Below, one piece after another: positions 1 through 11,649 of a stretch of 64,000 bases of DNA; within the stretch, counting starts at the first letter, position 1; every line of letters starts with the position of its first letter. The notes beneath the pieces are model-generated. The model had not been told where the DNA came from, searched no databases, and was given only the letters and a program-made list of their open reading frames with translations. The stretch is from Phycomyces blakesleeanus NRRL 1555(-) (taxonomy: Eukaryota; Mucoromycota; Mucoromycetes; Mucorales; Phycomycetaceae): the NCBI RefSeq assembly GCF_001638985.1, contig NW_017265136.1, positions 1,012,726 through 1,076,725 on the forward strand, written 5' to 3'. Both the position numbers and the translations under genes were made by a program.

Positions 1-222
1 CATATAAACCAGATCAGTAGTTATTAGCTTATATATATATGAGATCAGCTATCATCCACTTATATATATATGAGATTGACTATCAATAGTTTATATATAT
101 ATCAGATTGACTATTACCAGCTTATATATATATAAGATTGGCTGTTATCAGCTTATATATATAACAGATCAGCTGTCATTGGCTTATATTTATATTGGAT
201 TGATAATTATTGACTTATATAT
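1..222. repeat. Left ~31 bp AT-rich satellite array (inverted relative to the right array)
   Basis: About seven imperfect copies of a ~31 bp unit run in from the window edge. Each has a CTTATATATATAT core followed by SAGATY and a variable RCTATYAYY-like tail. The unit is the reverse complement of the unit at 6868-8400. The last copy abuts the CACTAGAAAA end at 223. The array is truncated by the window start, so its real length is unknown. Confidence 0.85.
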
Positions 223-495
223 CACTAGAAAAACATACGGGAATTACCATGTACAAAGTTAAATTATAACAATAGAAAATCTGGGGTATTTTTTCATCTC
301 AGCTTTTTTTGTGTGTTCAAGATGAAAACACTGTTTTCCGGTTTTCTATTGGCTTGGATACAACAGGCGAAAATATTATTTATTATTATTATTATAAAGA
401 CATAACATTTCATTATAAAGACATAGTAAATTTAGTAAACGTTGTACTTGTTTCCTTTTTCTCTTAACACTTCAAAGTAAAAATAAATAAACATT

Positions 496-3400
496 ATGTC
501 CACAATTCCTGAACTCTACAACGAAAAGTGCCATTGTGCTGGATGTAGTCAGAACGATCTCGGCTATAGTTTTGTTGCCAGAAGAACTGCTCAACGTCAT
601 AACAAAAGGGCAAGACTAAATGCCATAAGATGTGAAAGGGGTACAATATTTGAATTTATTTAATTGTATTGTAATCCATGAAATAACGTGTTGTAATAGA
701 CATGTCTACCCAAAGAAATATGATGGAGGTCGATGATGAACGTAAGGTTTATTTAATTCAGATACCGTTAGATATTAACCAAGTGTTATATTCTAAATGT
801 AGCTATCTTAACCCATCAACCCGGAGCCCTGGAAGAATCGTACACTCAGACAAACTCACCTGTTTGGGAAGGAGCTTCAATGTCTGACACTGAAGACGTT
901 TCCGTTACTAATGACGCGATCAGCAATGGCGACAATGATGACAGTGGAAGCAACAGCAATGAAATCAGTGAAGACGAAAGCGAAGACGATGTTATTGAGC
1001 TCGACGACAATGAATTGAATAGTGAAGGTCAGTTAGTGTTAAAAATTTTTTTAAAAAAAAAGCGTTAATTTTTTTTTATAATAGACCCTTTTGCCACCCC
1101 CGATATGCCCCAGAACCCAGTGCACAGGTTCATTGCTACTTTTGTGGTGATGTTCGCTTCCCGCTATGTGGTTGACAAGGGCGCCGTTGTCTTGATCGAG
1201 TTCATCAACAAGCTTTTGACAATTTACGAGCAGGATTTCCAACTGCCCTTGAGCCTTCCTGGTCTTCAGCGCATGACAGGTTTCTCAGCCATGACCAAAG
1301 GCATAAAGAAATTTGTTGTGTGTCAGGATTGTCACAATGTGTACGAAGAAAGTGCATCTGTCCCGTCTCATTGCGATTTCGTAAAGCTTGGTGCACGCTC
1401 GTCTTGCAACTGCCAATTGACGAAAACATCAGCATCGGGTGCTTTGGTGGCCAAGCGTTCATACTTGTACCAGTCCGTCGTTAATACTTTACGAATGTTT
1501 TTTCTTCGTCCAGGATTCGAGGATAAAATTAGACATTGGAATCACGAGCTGAAGATGGTGGATACGATGTGTGACATATACGACGGTGCCATGTGGAAGG
1601 AGCTCAAAGACAAAGATGGCGTGCAATTCACAAAGGATTCGCGTTCATTAATGTTGACTCTCAACATCGACTGGTTTCAACCTTTCGATAACGTCACGCA
1701 CTCGACTGGTGCCATATACCTGGTAGTAAACAATCTGCCTCGCAATGAAAGATACAAGCCAGAGAACACACTTCTTGTAGGATTGATGCCTGGCCCGAAG
1801 GAACCCAAATCCGAAGAGATAAACCATTATCTCCGGCCTATGGTAGATGATCTGATAAGATTGTATGAGGGACTGGCAATCCCAACTTTCGAGTGTCCTA
1901 GTGGTGTCCGCGTCCGTGCCGCATTGATGATGGTGGCCTGTGACATCCCGGCAGCAAGAAAGACAAGTGGTTTCACCTCGCACAACAGTACATGCGCATG
2001 TTACAAGTGCAACAGACATTTCCCTCGCTTGGAAAACGGTGTCAATGTTGACTTTCGTGGGTTTGACTTCTCTCGGTGGGTGCTTCGTGACGGTGTAGAG
2101 AACAGGTTGCATGCTGAGGAGTGGGAAAGTGCTAGTACCCCCTCAGAAAGGCATCGGCTGGAGGTCGAAAATGGTGTTCGATGGTCGCAGTTGCATCGCC
2201 TTGGATACCTTGATCTAGTACGTGGAACGATCATCGATCCCATGCATAATTTATTCCTGGGAACGCCTAAAAGATTGATGGATCGTTGGATCAAAGACGA
2301 AGACATTCAAGATGGCGATTTTGCGGCAATGCAGAAGACTGCAGAAACGATGATTGTGCCTGGTGGATACACCTCTTTCAACTCGAAAATAGGAAAGCAG
2401 TTTTCGTATATGAAGGCAGACGAGTGGAAGTCATGGGTGCTCGTATACTCGCCAGTTCTGTTGAAAGATGTTCTTGCAAAAGACAGATTCGAAAACTGGA
2501 TTAACTTTGTTGATGCATGCCGCCTGTTGATCAAGCCAACGATCACGTTCGATGAAGTCAACACTGCCCATCAGTTTCTTCAAACTTTTTGCACCAGATG
2601 TGACGAGCTGTACAACGCCGAAATCCTCACCTGTAATATGCACCTACACCTCCATCTTCGAGATACAATTCGTGATTTTGGACCAGTGTACGGTTATTGG
2701 CTATTTGGGTTCGAGCGGTTTAACGGGTTGTTAAAAAATTTGAAGACAAACAGGAAGATCGGGTTTGAAGAAACATTTATGAAGAAATTTATTGAAGATG
2801 TGCACAAAGACGATCTTGTCAACAGTTTCCTTCAGAGTACCCGCCAGACATCTGCATTTCCTCTCCTTACCAAACTCACTTCTTCCTTTACACCCGCCAC
2901 CATTCCATCCATCCGTCAACGTACCTTCCGCATACAGTCATTTGTCGAGGCTTCTGAAGATCCAAATGTACTTGTAAAAGGCAACGAACCTCTCCCTCCT
3001 TCCGCATTCCCTCTATCATTAAAATCCGCTACCACAATGAGTGACATTCACTATGTTCATCTCTTACAATACTACAAAGTTGCGTACAACAATGAACAAT
3101 TAGTTCACTTTCAACAAGCGTCGGAATCACCATACTTTGTCGACAATACAATCACCCTGTTGAAATACATCAACATCCTTGGGCAGGTCTACAAGGGTAA
3201 AGGTGAATCTGGAAGTCGTGGCTCTCTTGTACAAGCAAAGTTCATTGGAAGTACTGGTGAGCATATCATCGCATACACGGGTCAAATACAGTACATTTTC
3301 ACCCATTCTTTCACTCCTCCACCCACCTCTTCATCCCTTACTCCCTTGCTCCGCACCCATCGCCGCCCAACACAACTTCTTCACAATTCTCAACATACTT

Positions 3401-3612
3401 TTGCATTTATCAAATGGTACACACCCGAAAATGATAAATCGCGAGAGTACAAACACGTTGAAACCTGCTTTCCAACATTTTCTCCTGACGATTTCCAATG
3501 TGTATTGCCAGTGCATAGAATTATGTTAGAAGTAGCAACTGCTGAGCATACAACACGCAGAAAAGTAAAAAAGATGCTGGTCATTCCTTTGCCAAAAAAA
3601 CAATACATTTAA
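496..3612 (+). CDS. CACTA/Plavaka-like DDE transposase (Tnp2-type), four exons
   Basis: Exons 496-640, 700-741, 803-1027 and 1085-3612 splice with GT-AG sites into one continuous frame of 979 aa, so the copy looks intact. It would cut and paste the surrounding element in the nucleus. The N-terminus has a CHCAGC zinc-ligand-like cluster and an RRTAQRHN stretch, as in fungal Plavaka proteins. An acidic Ser/Asp/Glu linker follows. The large exon carries the Tnp2-like core: TLNIDWFQPF, a CACYKC cluster, and DPMHNLFLGT, the family's hallmark. Further on, LHLHLRDTIRDFGPVYGYW and FERFNGLLK match the domain that often follows Tnp2 (DUF4218-like). The C-terminus (HTFAFIKWY) resembles the tail of related elements. 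Assignment to the superfamily is firm; the Plavaka-like label is inference. Confidence 0.85.
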
Positions 3613-3743
3613 AAAATAATAAAATTATAACTCCCTTTTTTAAAGGCACACAGAAAAGAATAATCATAGTGTTTGTATTTGTTGGTACGTTTATCATTGT
3701 CAGATGGAGGATGTGGAGGATGTAGAGGATAAGAAAACAAAAT

Positions 3744-5073
3744 TTATTGAAACTCATCTCTAAAAGCCCAGTGAGGGAGAAGGGACGTCAATCTAGGCGG
3801 GACTGCTAAAACAGCATCTCTACCGAAGGACCTCTTCAACATCTGACGCGAATTGAAGTCCATGCGATTACGCATAAAATCATCAACAACTGCAAGAAAG
3901 TGATTGTACTAAATACAAATAAGTGATTAATCAAAGTTCTGTTTCATTTAAATACATAAAAAAACAAAAAAAAGCTATATACAATAATGTAAACAAAAGA
4001 AATTACCTCATCGCTTCTCCAACTTGGACGCACTGTACGAATCGCACGGTTGCTCGAGACTCCAGGCATATCGTCTTCAGATTCGCCCTCAGACATTGCT
4101 TCTTTCTGTAAGAGTCCGTCGCAGCTCTTACCCACCTTCATATCAATTTCAGCCTTGAATGTATGGTAGGTCAGCTCGCGACGGTCAAAATGCTAGTTTA
4201 TAAATGTATTAATATGAATACATTTAATTTGCAATCAAAATATACTTCTAACATACATCGGTCTCTCGACCTGCTTTTCTTGACCGAGAATTTGTCTTTT
4301 TGCGCGCTTCATAGGATTCCTTGACTCGGCGTCTCGTTCCACAAAAGTTTGTGTAGATACAATCGCTAATATCGGCCTGTCGAACACTAGTCCCAACAAC
4401 CTTTGGAGCCAGGTATGCATGAAGGTCATGCATCAGCTGTCTGTTGGGTGGAAGTCTGTAATCAACATTAACATCCCAACTGCGCTTGCTGTCGTTAGCT
4501 GCAACTAGTTCCGGCTTATTTGATTTGAAGTTGTGTTTCTTCAACTCTCCTCGGATAAGAGCCTATACTTAGTGTGAGATATTATGTTGATGAGCTACTG
4601 TACATCTCAACACTTACTAAAACTCTAGTGCGATCCTGTTTACTAAGTTCACCAGCGTTTGCACCAGTAAGAACCACTGGACCAACAGAAGGAGCGACAG
4701 AAGGACCAACAGAAGGAGCAACAGAAGGAGCAGCAGAAGAGATACCAAACAAAGCCTCAGAAGGTGTTGTATACCAATCCAGAGTAGAACCAACGGAAGA
4801 AGCTGCGAAAGGGACAGAAGCAGAAGCAGGTATAGTGGTAGGAGCAATAACTGCAAGAAGTTCTCCAGAGGCATCGGCAACGCTATCAAGTATTTCCAAT
4901 GAATCTTTGTTCCCCTTGATAACAATGCCAATGTTTGAATCCATGGTCTTGAGACTTTCCTCCATAGCGGTGAGCCTTCTTAAAAGCTCAGTATATTCCG
5001 GGGATGGAGCCGGGGCAATTGACTGACGATTGTTAACCATGGTCTGAAAGCTATCTAATAAAATGTTATACAT
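3744..5073 (-). CDS. Transposon accessory protein, function unknown, four exons
   Basis: On the minus strand, exons 5073-4618, 4562-4257, 4192-4007 and 3908-3744 join in phase to about 370 aa (an alternative start at 5040 removes 11 aa). The N-terminus is a predicted helix (YTELLRRLTAMEESLKTMD) followed by a Ser/Ala/Pro-rich stretch with APSVGPSV-type repeats. The middle is basic (RRRVKESYEARKKTNSRSRK), suggesting nucleic-acid binding. An acidic patch (SEGESEDDMPG) and a compact C-terminal block with AVVDDFMRNRMDFNSRQ follow. It lies tail-to-tail with the transposase inside the same element, the position of an accessory (TnpA-like) protein in CACTA elements. No family is recognised and the role is inferred from position only. 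Confidence 0.6.
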
Positions 5074-5544
5074 GAGTTGATTGTTAATTATATTTGTTTT
5101 ATATATCTATTCATTGTATATATAGAGTGTTATTAACATACAAAAGAAGTTAGGTGTTAAGCGAAAGAATAAAGTGTAGTTAATGGAAAGATGGTAAAAG
5201 TAAAAGCAAGAACCCATTTATTATATTACACTTGTTGCTGTAAATACTCAGGATTTCTTTAATACGCGTATCTCTATTAATACTTCCTGGAATTAACGGG
5301 GTGCAAATCGGCTTTGAACATGCTTTTTTCAACTCAATCCAATATATGATTTCTGTCTTTCAGCCTTTTGGCCCTTTGGTCTTTTGTTCTTTTTGTTTTT
5401 TTTTTTTCATTTACAAGTTTTCTCTCTTTTCTCTCTTTCCAACATTTATTATATTCACAGATTTTCTTGGTAAGATATCTTATTCTTTAATATTATATAT
5501 ATATATATAACTAAAATGATAATAATTGTTTTCTATTACTACAG

Positions 5545-6049
5545 ACACTCGTGTTTTGTTACCTTCTGATGCATCCCCTTCACAATGTCCATCCGGATTA
5601 GCTAAGGTTAGTAAATATACTTTATGCTGTCATCCTATAAAATTATCCTGACCTTTTCCTTTCTTTTGTATAGGCCATATCGCCGAAATTACTCTCTACT
5701 ATTAAACACGGTTATGAACACGGTAATATTTTATTTTATTTCAATCTATCTCTTTTTAATAAGCACATGGCTTAACATAATTTCTATTATAGATGAACCT
5801 CCCTCTCATGAGCACATCGCGAATCAAGAACTTTCATTTCATACGAGTGTCATTGACATGGTAATTTTTTTTGTACATATAACAATATTATTTATTTTGT
5901 ATATTAATGTATATCATTTACTGAAGACAATATTAGCGTCTCCTATGTACTCTCTTGGTCTGCAAATAAATCCTTTTGCTTCGGGTAGGTAAATGAAATA
6001 TTCTACCACACAGTTCACAAAAAATAATTTTTTTTCAGCATTTTTATAG
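5545..6049 (+). CDS. Possible third spliced gene of the transposon (3' exons only)
   Basis: Five small exons, 5545-5606, 5674-5722, 5793-5860, 5927-5984 and 6039-6049, have GT-AG boundaries and join in phase to a stop (TAG 6047-6049). They encode about 80 residues, including LLPSDASPSQCPSGLAK, IKHGYEHDEPPSHEHIAN and PMYSLGLQINPFASG. Introns are short and AT-rich as in neighbouring genes. The 5' end is unresolved; a 9 nt micro-exon near 5463-5471 would fit the phase but is speculative. No homology is recognised. The absence of stops through five splice junctions is the only support, so this is a candidate. Confidence 0.35.
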
Positions 6050-6513
6050 CCAAATAAAGTATATTGAGTACTATGGTTCGCATTCATGACGCCTTTTCTT
6101 TTTGTCTCTGGTAAGCTATTATATTGCAAGCATAATTACATATATATATTCTTAATATCCACGATTTCTTGTTCAAACAGTTAACACTTTTCTAATTTCA
6201 TAGAACAACCATTTACAAGCAAGCAACACACAACTGGGCTTTTCTCTGGGAGATATTGTTTGGAGAATACTTGTTTTATCAGAACATTGGCCATTTCAAA
6301 TTGTATGAAGGATAGAACACTAGCCAGAATGTTCCTGAATATTAAATATAACCACTGTACTATAAACCTAAGAATATTCTTTTCTTTCTAATAAAAACAA
6401 AATAAACCAATAATTATTATAAATAAATTAAAGATCGGAGAAGTGTATGGAAGCAAACAGTATAAGAAGAAGTCTCTAAGATTGGATAAAATAAATTCAA
6501 ATACAACAAAACC

Positions 6514-6566
6514 CTGTAAAAACTGGCATATCCATAAATTAAACAATGTAAAAACTGGCATATCCG
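6514..6566 (+). repeat. Subterminal direct repeat in the transposon
   Basis: The 18 bp motif gtaaaaactggcatatcc occurs twice within about 50 bp. Related motifs (gtaaaaactatctg, gtaaaacctgg) occur near 6775 and 6798, closer to the right end. CACTA elements typically carry short subterminal repeats bound by their accessory protein, so this is a plausible binding-site cluster. Confidence 0.5.
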
Positions 6567-6867
6567 TATAATCGATCTTTCATTTATCGTTCTTTTAATC
6601 GGAAAGCGGTAGGATATATTACAACAAAACGTAATTCTGAGTTGCCGTTTTAGTGCATGTGGTAAAAACCCATATACAGAAAATGCAAACACATCCTACT
6701 ATCCTGCTGTTCTGACCTTTTCCTATGTTCGAAAGTTGGTCTTACCACCTATGAGTAAGCCAGCTTCATACACTTGTAAAAACTATCTGATCACATCGTA
6801 AAACCTGGTCTTTTCACATAATTAATTACAGTTTTACACATAAGAAAACCGCACCTCTTTTCCAGTG

Positions 6868-8400
6868 TATATAAACCAATAATTGCCGATCTGATATATA
6901 TATAAGTCAATAGTCACTGATCTGATATATATATAAGTCAATGATCACTGATCTCATATATATATAAGTAGATAATCGCTAATCTGGTATATATATAAGC
7001 CTATAATTGCTAATTTCATATATATATAAGCAGATGATCATCGATCTCATATATATATAATTAATGATCATCAATCTAGTGTATATATAAGTCAATAGTT
7101 GCCAATCTGGTATATATATAAGCAGATGATCACTGATCTCATATATATATAAGTAGATAATCGCCAATCTGGTATATATATAAGTCAATGGTCGCCGATC
7201 TGGTATATATATAAGTCAATGATCACTGATCTCATATATATATAAGTAGATAATTGCCAATCTGGTATATATATAAGCCAATAATTGCTGATTTCATATA
7301 TATATATAAGGCAATAGTTACCAATCTCATATATATATATAAGCAGATAATTGCCGATCTGGTATATATATAAGTAGATGATTGCCGATCTCATACATAT
7401 ATAAGCAGATGATTGCTGATCTCATATATATATAAGCAGATGATCGCCGATCTCATATATATATAAGCAGATGATTATCAATCTGATATATTTATATAAG
7501 CTGATGATAGTCGATCTGATATATATATAAGCTGTTAACTGCCAATTAGGTATATATATAAGCTGATAACAGGTGATTCACACTATATATAAACATATGA
7601 TACTCAATCTGATATATATATAAGCTGATGATAGCTGATCTGGTATATATATAAATTGTTGACCGCCAATCAGCTATATATATATAAACTATTAACAGTC
7701 TATCTCATACATATATAAGCTGATATTAGCTAATCTAGTATATATATAAGCTGATATTAGCTAATCTAGTATATATATAAGCTGTTGACTGCCAATCTGG
7801 CATATATATAAGCTGTTGACTGCTAATCTGATATATATATATAAGTTATAACAGTCAATCTTATACATATATAAGCTATTAACAGTCTATCTCATACATA
7901 TATAAGTAGATCACAGTCAATCTGATATATATATAAGCTGATGATAGTCAATCGGGTATATATATAAGCTGTTGACTGCCAATTGGGTATATATATAAGC
8001 TGATGACAGAGGATGTACACTATATATAAACATATAATATCCAATCTGATATATATATAAGTGGATCACAGTCAATCTGATATATATATAAGCTGATGAT
8101 AATCGATCTGGTATATATATAAGCTGTTGTCTGCCAATTGGGTATATATATAAGCTGTTGTCTGTCAGTTGCATATATATATAAGTTGATGACAGGTGAT
8201 TTGCACTATATATAAACATATGATATCCAGTCTGATATATATATAAGTAGATCACAGCCAATCTGATATATATATATAAGTGGATAACAGTTAATCTCAT
8301 ATATATATAAGCTGAACACTACCAATCTAGTATATATATAAATAAATGCTATCTGATCTGATATATATGTAAATCAATAACAGTCAATCTGTATTATATA
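6868..8400. repeat. Right ~31 bp AT-rich satellite array (about 49 units)
   Basis: Tandem units of about 31 bp read RATCTSRTATATATATAAG followed by a variable YNRATRATNRCY tail, from the right CACTA end onward. Orientation is opposite to the array at 1-222. Higher-order groups are visible: units with longer spacers such as gatgacaggtgatttgcac recur near 7560, 8010 and 8190. Degenerate copies fade out between 8400 and about 8680. No gene is present; long open frames here (tyrosine/isoleucine-rich) are by-products of the repeat. Confidence 0.9.
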
Positions 8401-11400
8401 TATATATTTATCACATCCAATTTACGACTTATATAAGTTAATAAAATGTAATATATAATCAATATTAGCCAATAACATTTGATTTATTACTAATATTAGC
8501 CTATAACATCTTATCTATCTCTGATATTAATCAATACTATTGGATCTATCACATTATATATATTCACACTTGTCAATATCCAAGTCATATCCAATCATCT
8601 CATCAAATATAAGTTACATACTCTAATCATATTTAATCTTTCATTTTATATATATTCACAACTCTTTTATAATCTTTATATGTGTATTGTTAATGGAGTT
8701 ATTTTGGTTTAAATAAAAGATGTTTAAATGTTGCTGCGTAGCTTAAGTGTTATCGCGTTGTGTTTTGGTTCTGAGCACCCCTGTTCGACCCTACGTGATA
8801 TCATTCTTTTATTTCGATTTTTTTGCGTCGTTTTTTTGTTTCTGATCTGGGTTGGTCTTTCTTTTACTATAGTAAAGTCAAAAGGTCAAACCAACTGGGG
8901 ATCAAGAAGTATATGTAAAATCAAAGATAGGATAAAAGATACTTTTTATGTATATGAATTGATTTGTCATATATAGTTTTCTAAAGTAATACTGCGCATT
9001 ATCTGCATTAGCTATTATATTAGATTTAAATAAAAGGAAAGTCATTATACTTTGGTTAATGCTCAGGAAGATATTACTGCGCATAAAGAGGTATTGTGGT
9101 TAATTATTTTCAGATTGTACGGATTCATCAAAATAATGTCTGACAGTTTTTTTTTTGTAATAAAACAACAGTATAATACTACTGTTATGAGTTTTCTTTT
9201 TTTATAATTTGTTTATTAAATTAAAGAGGTGTAAAGGAAAAGTCTGTTTACATATCAAGGGAAGGTTTGTGATTGCTTGTTATAATAAGTATATTATAAA
9301 AGTTAAAATCTCAAGAAATGAAATATAAATAGAGATATTATAGTTCTAGAGTATATTTTTTATTATAGTATAGCAAACAAAAAAATTAATATAAAATAAA
9401 CTATTTAGCTGAAGTATAAAATCAACATTTAGTTTTTTTTTTTAATTTTTTATTATTATTATTTTTGTTTTTTTTTATATTTTGGGTTTTATATTTTTTT
9501 CTTATTTTTTATTATTATTTTTTTTTATTTTGTTTTTTATTTTATTTTTTATTATTATTTTTTTATTATTTTTTTATTATTTTTATTATTTTGTTTTTTA
9601 TTTATTTATATTTTATTTTAATGCTTTTATTATATTTATAATAAATTAGCATTTCAAAAAAATTGTGAATAAACATATTAATTTTTTTAGATAAATTCTA
9701 TTTTTTTTTAGTATATATATGATATTCGGCTAGGGCGGAAATATTTGATTTATTTTAATTTTTACCCACCTGCGCACTATACCAAATTCCGGCGGCCATC
9801 TAATCGTAGCATGATTCAATCTCCGAAAAAATTCTAAAGACCGACAATGCGCCTCTAATGCCACTTTTCAGTTACTCTTCGTCATTAGCTATCGATAGAG
9901 CCAAGAAGCATACAAATACAATCAGTAGAAGTCGAGAAAAGTAGAATTATATAAATTTTATTTTTTGAATAAATATTGATTTCTCAAAAAAAAATAATAA
10001 TATTATAAATGCCGACTGAAACCGATATTTTTTATTCTTCTATTATTTCTAATCGTTTTATTTTTATGTATTTTATTGTGTGTTTAATATTTTCAAGTTA
10101 TATATATATAAAACCAATATGTATTTGTATAGATTAAATATTATATCAAGAAGGCACGTTTCTATCATAATAGTTCACACGGTATCTACTATGAACTATT
10201 AATCAGTTTTTTCAGATATCTGGTTTTTGTGTGTCTATGCATCGCATTTGATAACAAGCTTGTTATACTTATATATTGAGATATGAATTTTATAACATAT
10301 GTATAGTCAAAATTATGAAACTAACAAATACATACTTATACCAAGGCATAGATTTGTAATATTAGTGTAGCAAAAAACTGTGTGTTAATAGACCATATAA
10401 CTCTTGGTAAAAGACTTATTCTATATAACACACAACGCAGAAAATATATTTTTGAATGTTGGGATGACTAAAGAAAATATTAGTAGCTAGCCTTGGTTAA
10501 TCTGAATATACTATAGAAAGAACGAATTTGGACGAAGATAAAATCTTTAATGGCAGAAATACTAATACTCATTTTTTGTCAGAATAAGAAAATGATATTG
10601 AAAAAAAATTGAATTACAAAAGTTTGAATAAAGTAGTATGTAGTGTAAAAGAAGCAAGTACTTAATCTATTGTCGTACTACAAGGACTGTAAAAAGTATT
10701 TTTTTTTGTTTTGGGCCACAAAAATTGAACACTGCTTTTTTCCCTCTCTTTTTCATTTCTGGAAGTCGTGACGAATCCCTAGAAAGTTGTAAATAATATA
10801 TCTGCGGTTGTCGCATGCCACAGGAAGCATTCAATGGTTTTTTTGTACGGAATTGACATTAGACAGATCAAAGTAAGAATTCAAGATGTCTTGAGTTTCT
10901 AAGGATCTCTCTCTCCACAGCCATACGCACACACACTACAAGTCTCGATTCTTTTATTCATTTTATTATTATTTTATTCTCAAGTTGAATTCTTGTTTTA
11001 GCCTTTCTTTACTTTGAACAAACATACCCACTTCCTAGAGAATGATAATGCATCACTCATCTTGGTAGTGGGCAACATACATACATACATATATATATAT
11101 ATATTAAAATCGTTTTAAACAACGAGTCCCCCCCTTTTTTTTAAAAAAAAAAACAAAAAAAGAAAAAGAAAAGGTAGAAGAAATAGGGTTCCCCCGACAT
11201 TACACATAATCCTAATTGAATCTTTGTATAGTTCACTCATTCCCATCAATAATCACTCGTTGTCTAATTTTGTCGAGATCATTTCCCTTGAGGTGTATAC
11301 GTAAAAACATATATTTGCGTGAGTTCACTGGTGCCTGGTCTCTTTTGACATTATAGCCTACCCAGATAAGTTCAATAATTTTGAATGAGCAAAATAAACC

Positions 11401-11640
11401 ACTTGAGAATAAGTATAAAATAAAAGAAACCCCTGTGAAAAGAAAAAATAAAATAAAAGTAAATTGGCAAAGCTAGACAAGAGATTAACAGTCTAGGATA
11501 GAAATGAAGAGTTTTAAGGAGAGAATACCTGCGTGAAAAGTTGGATTATAAGAGTGTAATATATAAATATAATGAGTAAGACCACGCGCCGAATAAATCT
11601 ATAAAGAAAGAAAAAACAGTGGCTCGTTAAAAATGGAGGA
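8401..11640. other. Gene-poor AT-rich stretch
   Basis: No convincing gene. 8401-8680 holds decayed satellite copies. About 8728-8800 has a degenerate tRNA-like sequence (A-box-like tagcttaagtg and B-box-like gttcgaccc). 9420-9630 is a T/TTA-rich low-complexity block. 9720-9910 is a more GC-rich island (cggctagggcggaa, ccggcggccatc) without an open frame. 11080-11110 is a CATA/TA microsatellite, and 11130-11160 is a T-run/A-run junction. Confidence 0.7.
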
Positions 11641-11649
11641 TACCTATTA

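Larger units (their letters stand above)
223..6867 (+). mobile_element. CACTA/Plavaka-like DNA transposon core (about 6.6 kb)
   Basis: The left end reads CACTAGAAAA and the right end, reverse-complemented, reads CACTGGAAAA. This is the CACTR terminal motif of the CACTA (En/Spm) superfamily. Inside are a spliced Tnp2-type transposase (496-3612, +), a spliced accessory gene (3744-5073, -) and a possible third spliced gene (5545-6049, +). TAT sits immediately outside both ends (220-222 and 6868-6870) and could pass for a 3 bp target duplication. However, the flanking satellite arrays are in opposite orientation and similarity continues outward across the junction, so the true inverted repeats may be longer than this core. 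Confidence 0.75.

Noticed and set aside
220..6870. TAT on both sides of the CACTA core as a 3 bp target-site duplication
   Set aside because: Not accepted as proof of insertion: the flanking satellites are inverted and themselves consist of TATATA, so TAT would occur by chance or as part of the inverted repeats.
6979..8300. Long minus-strand open frames rich in Tyr and Ile
   Set aside because: They are translations of the 31 bp satellite, whose unit lacks stops in some frames; no start context or domain.
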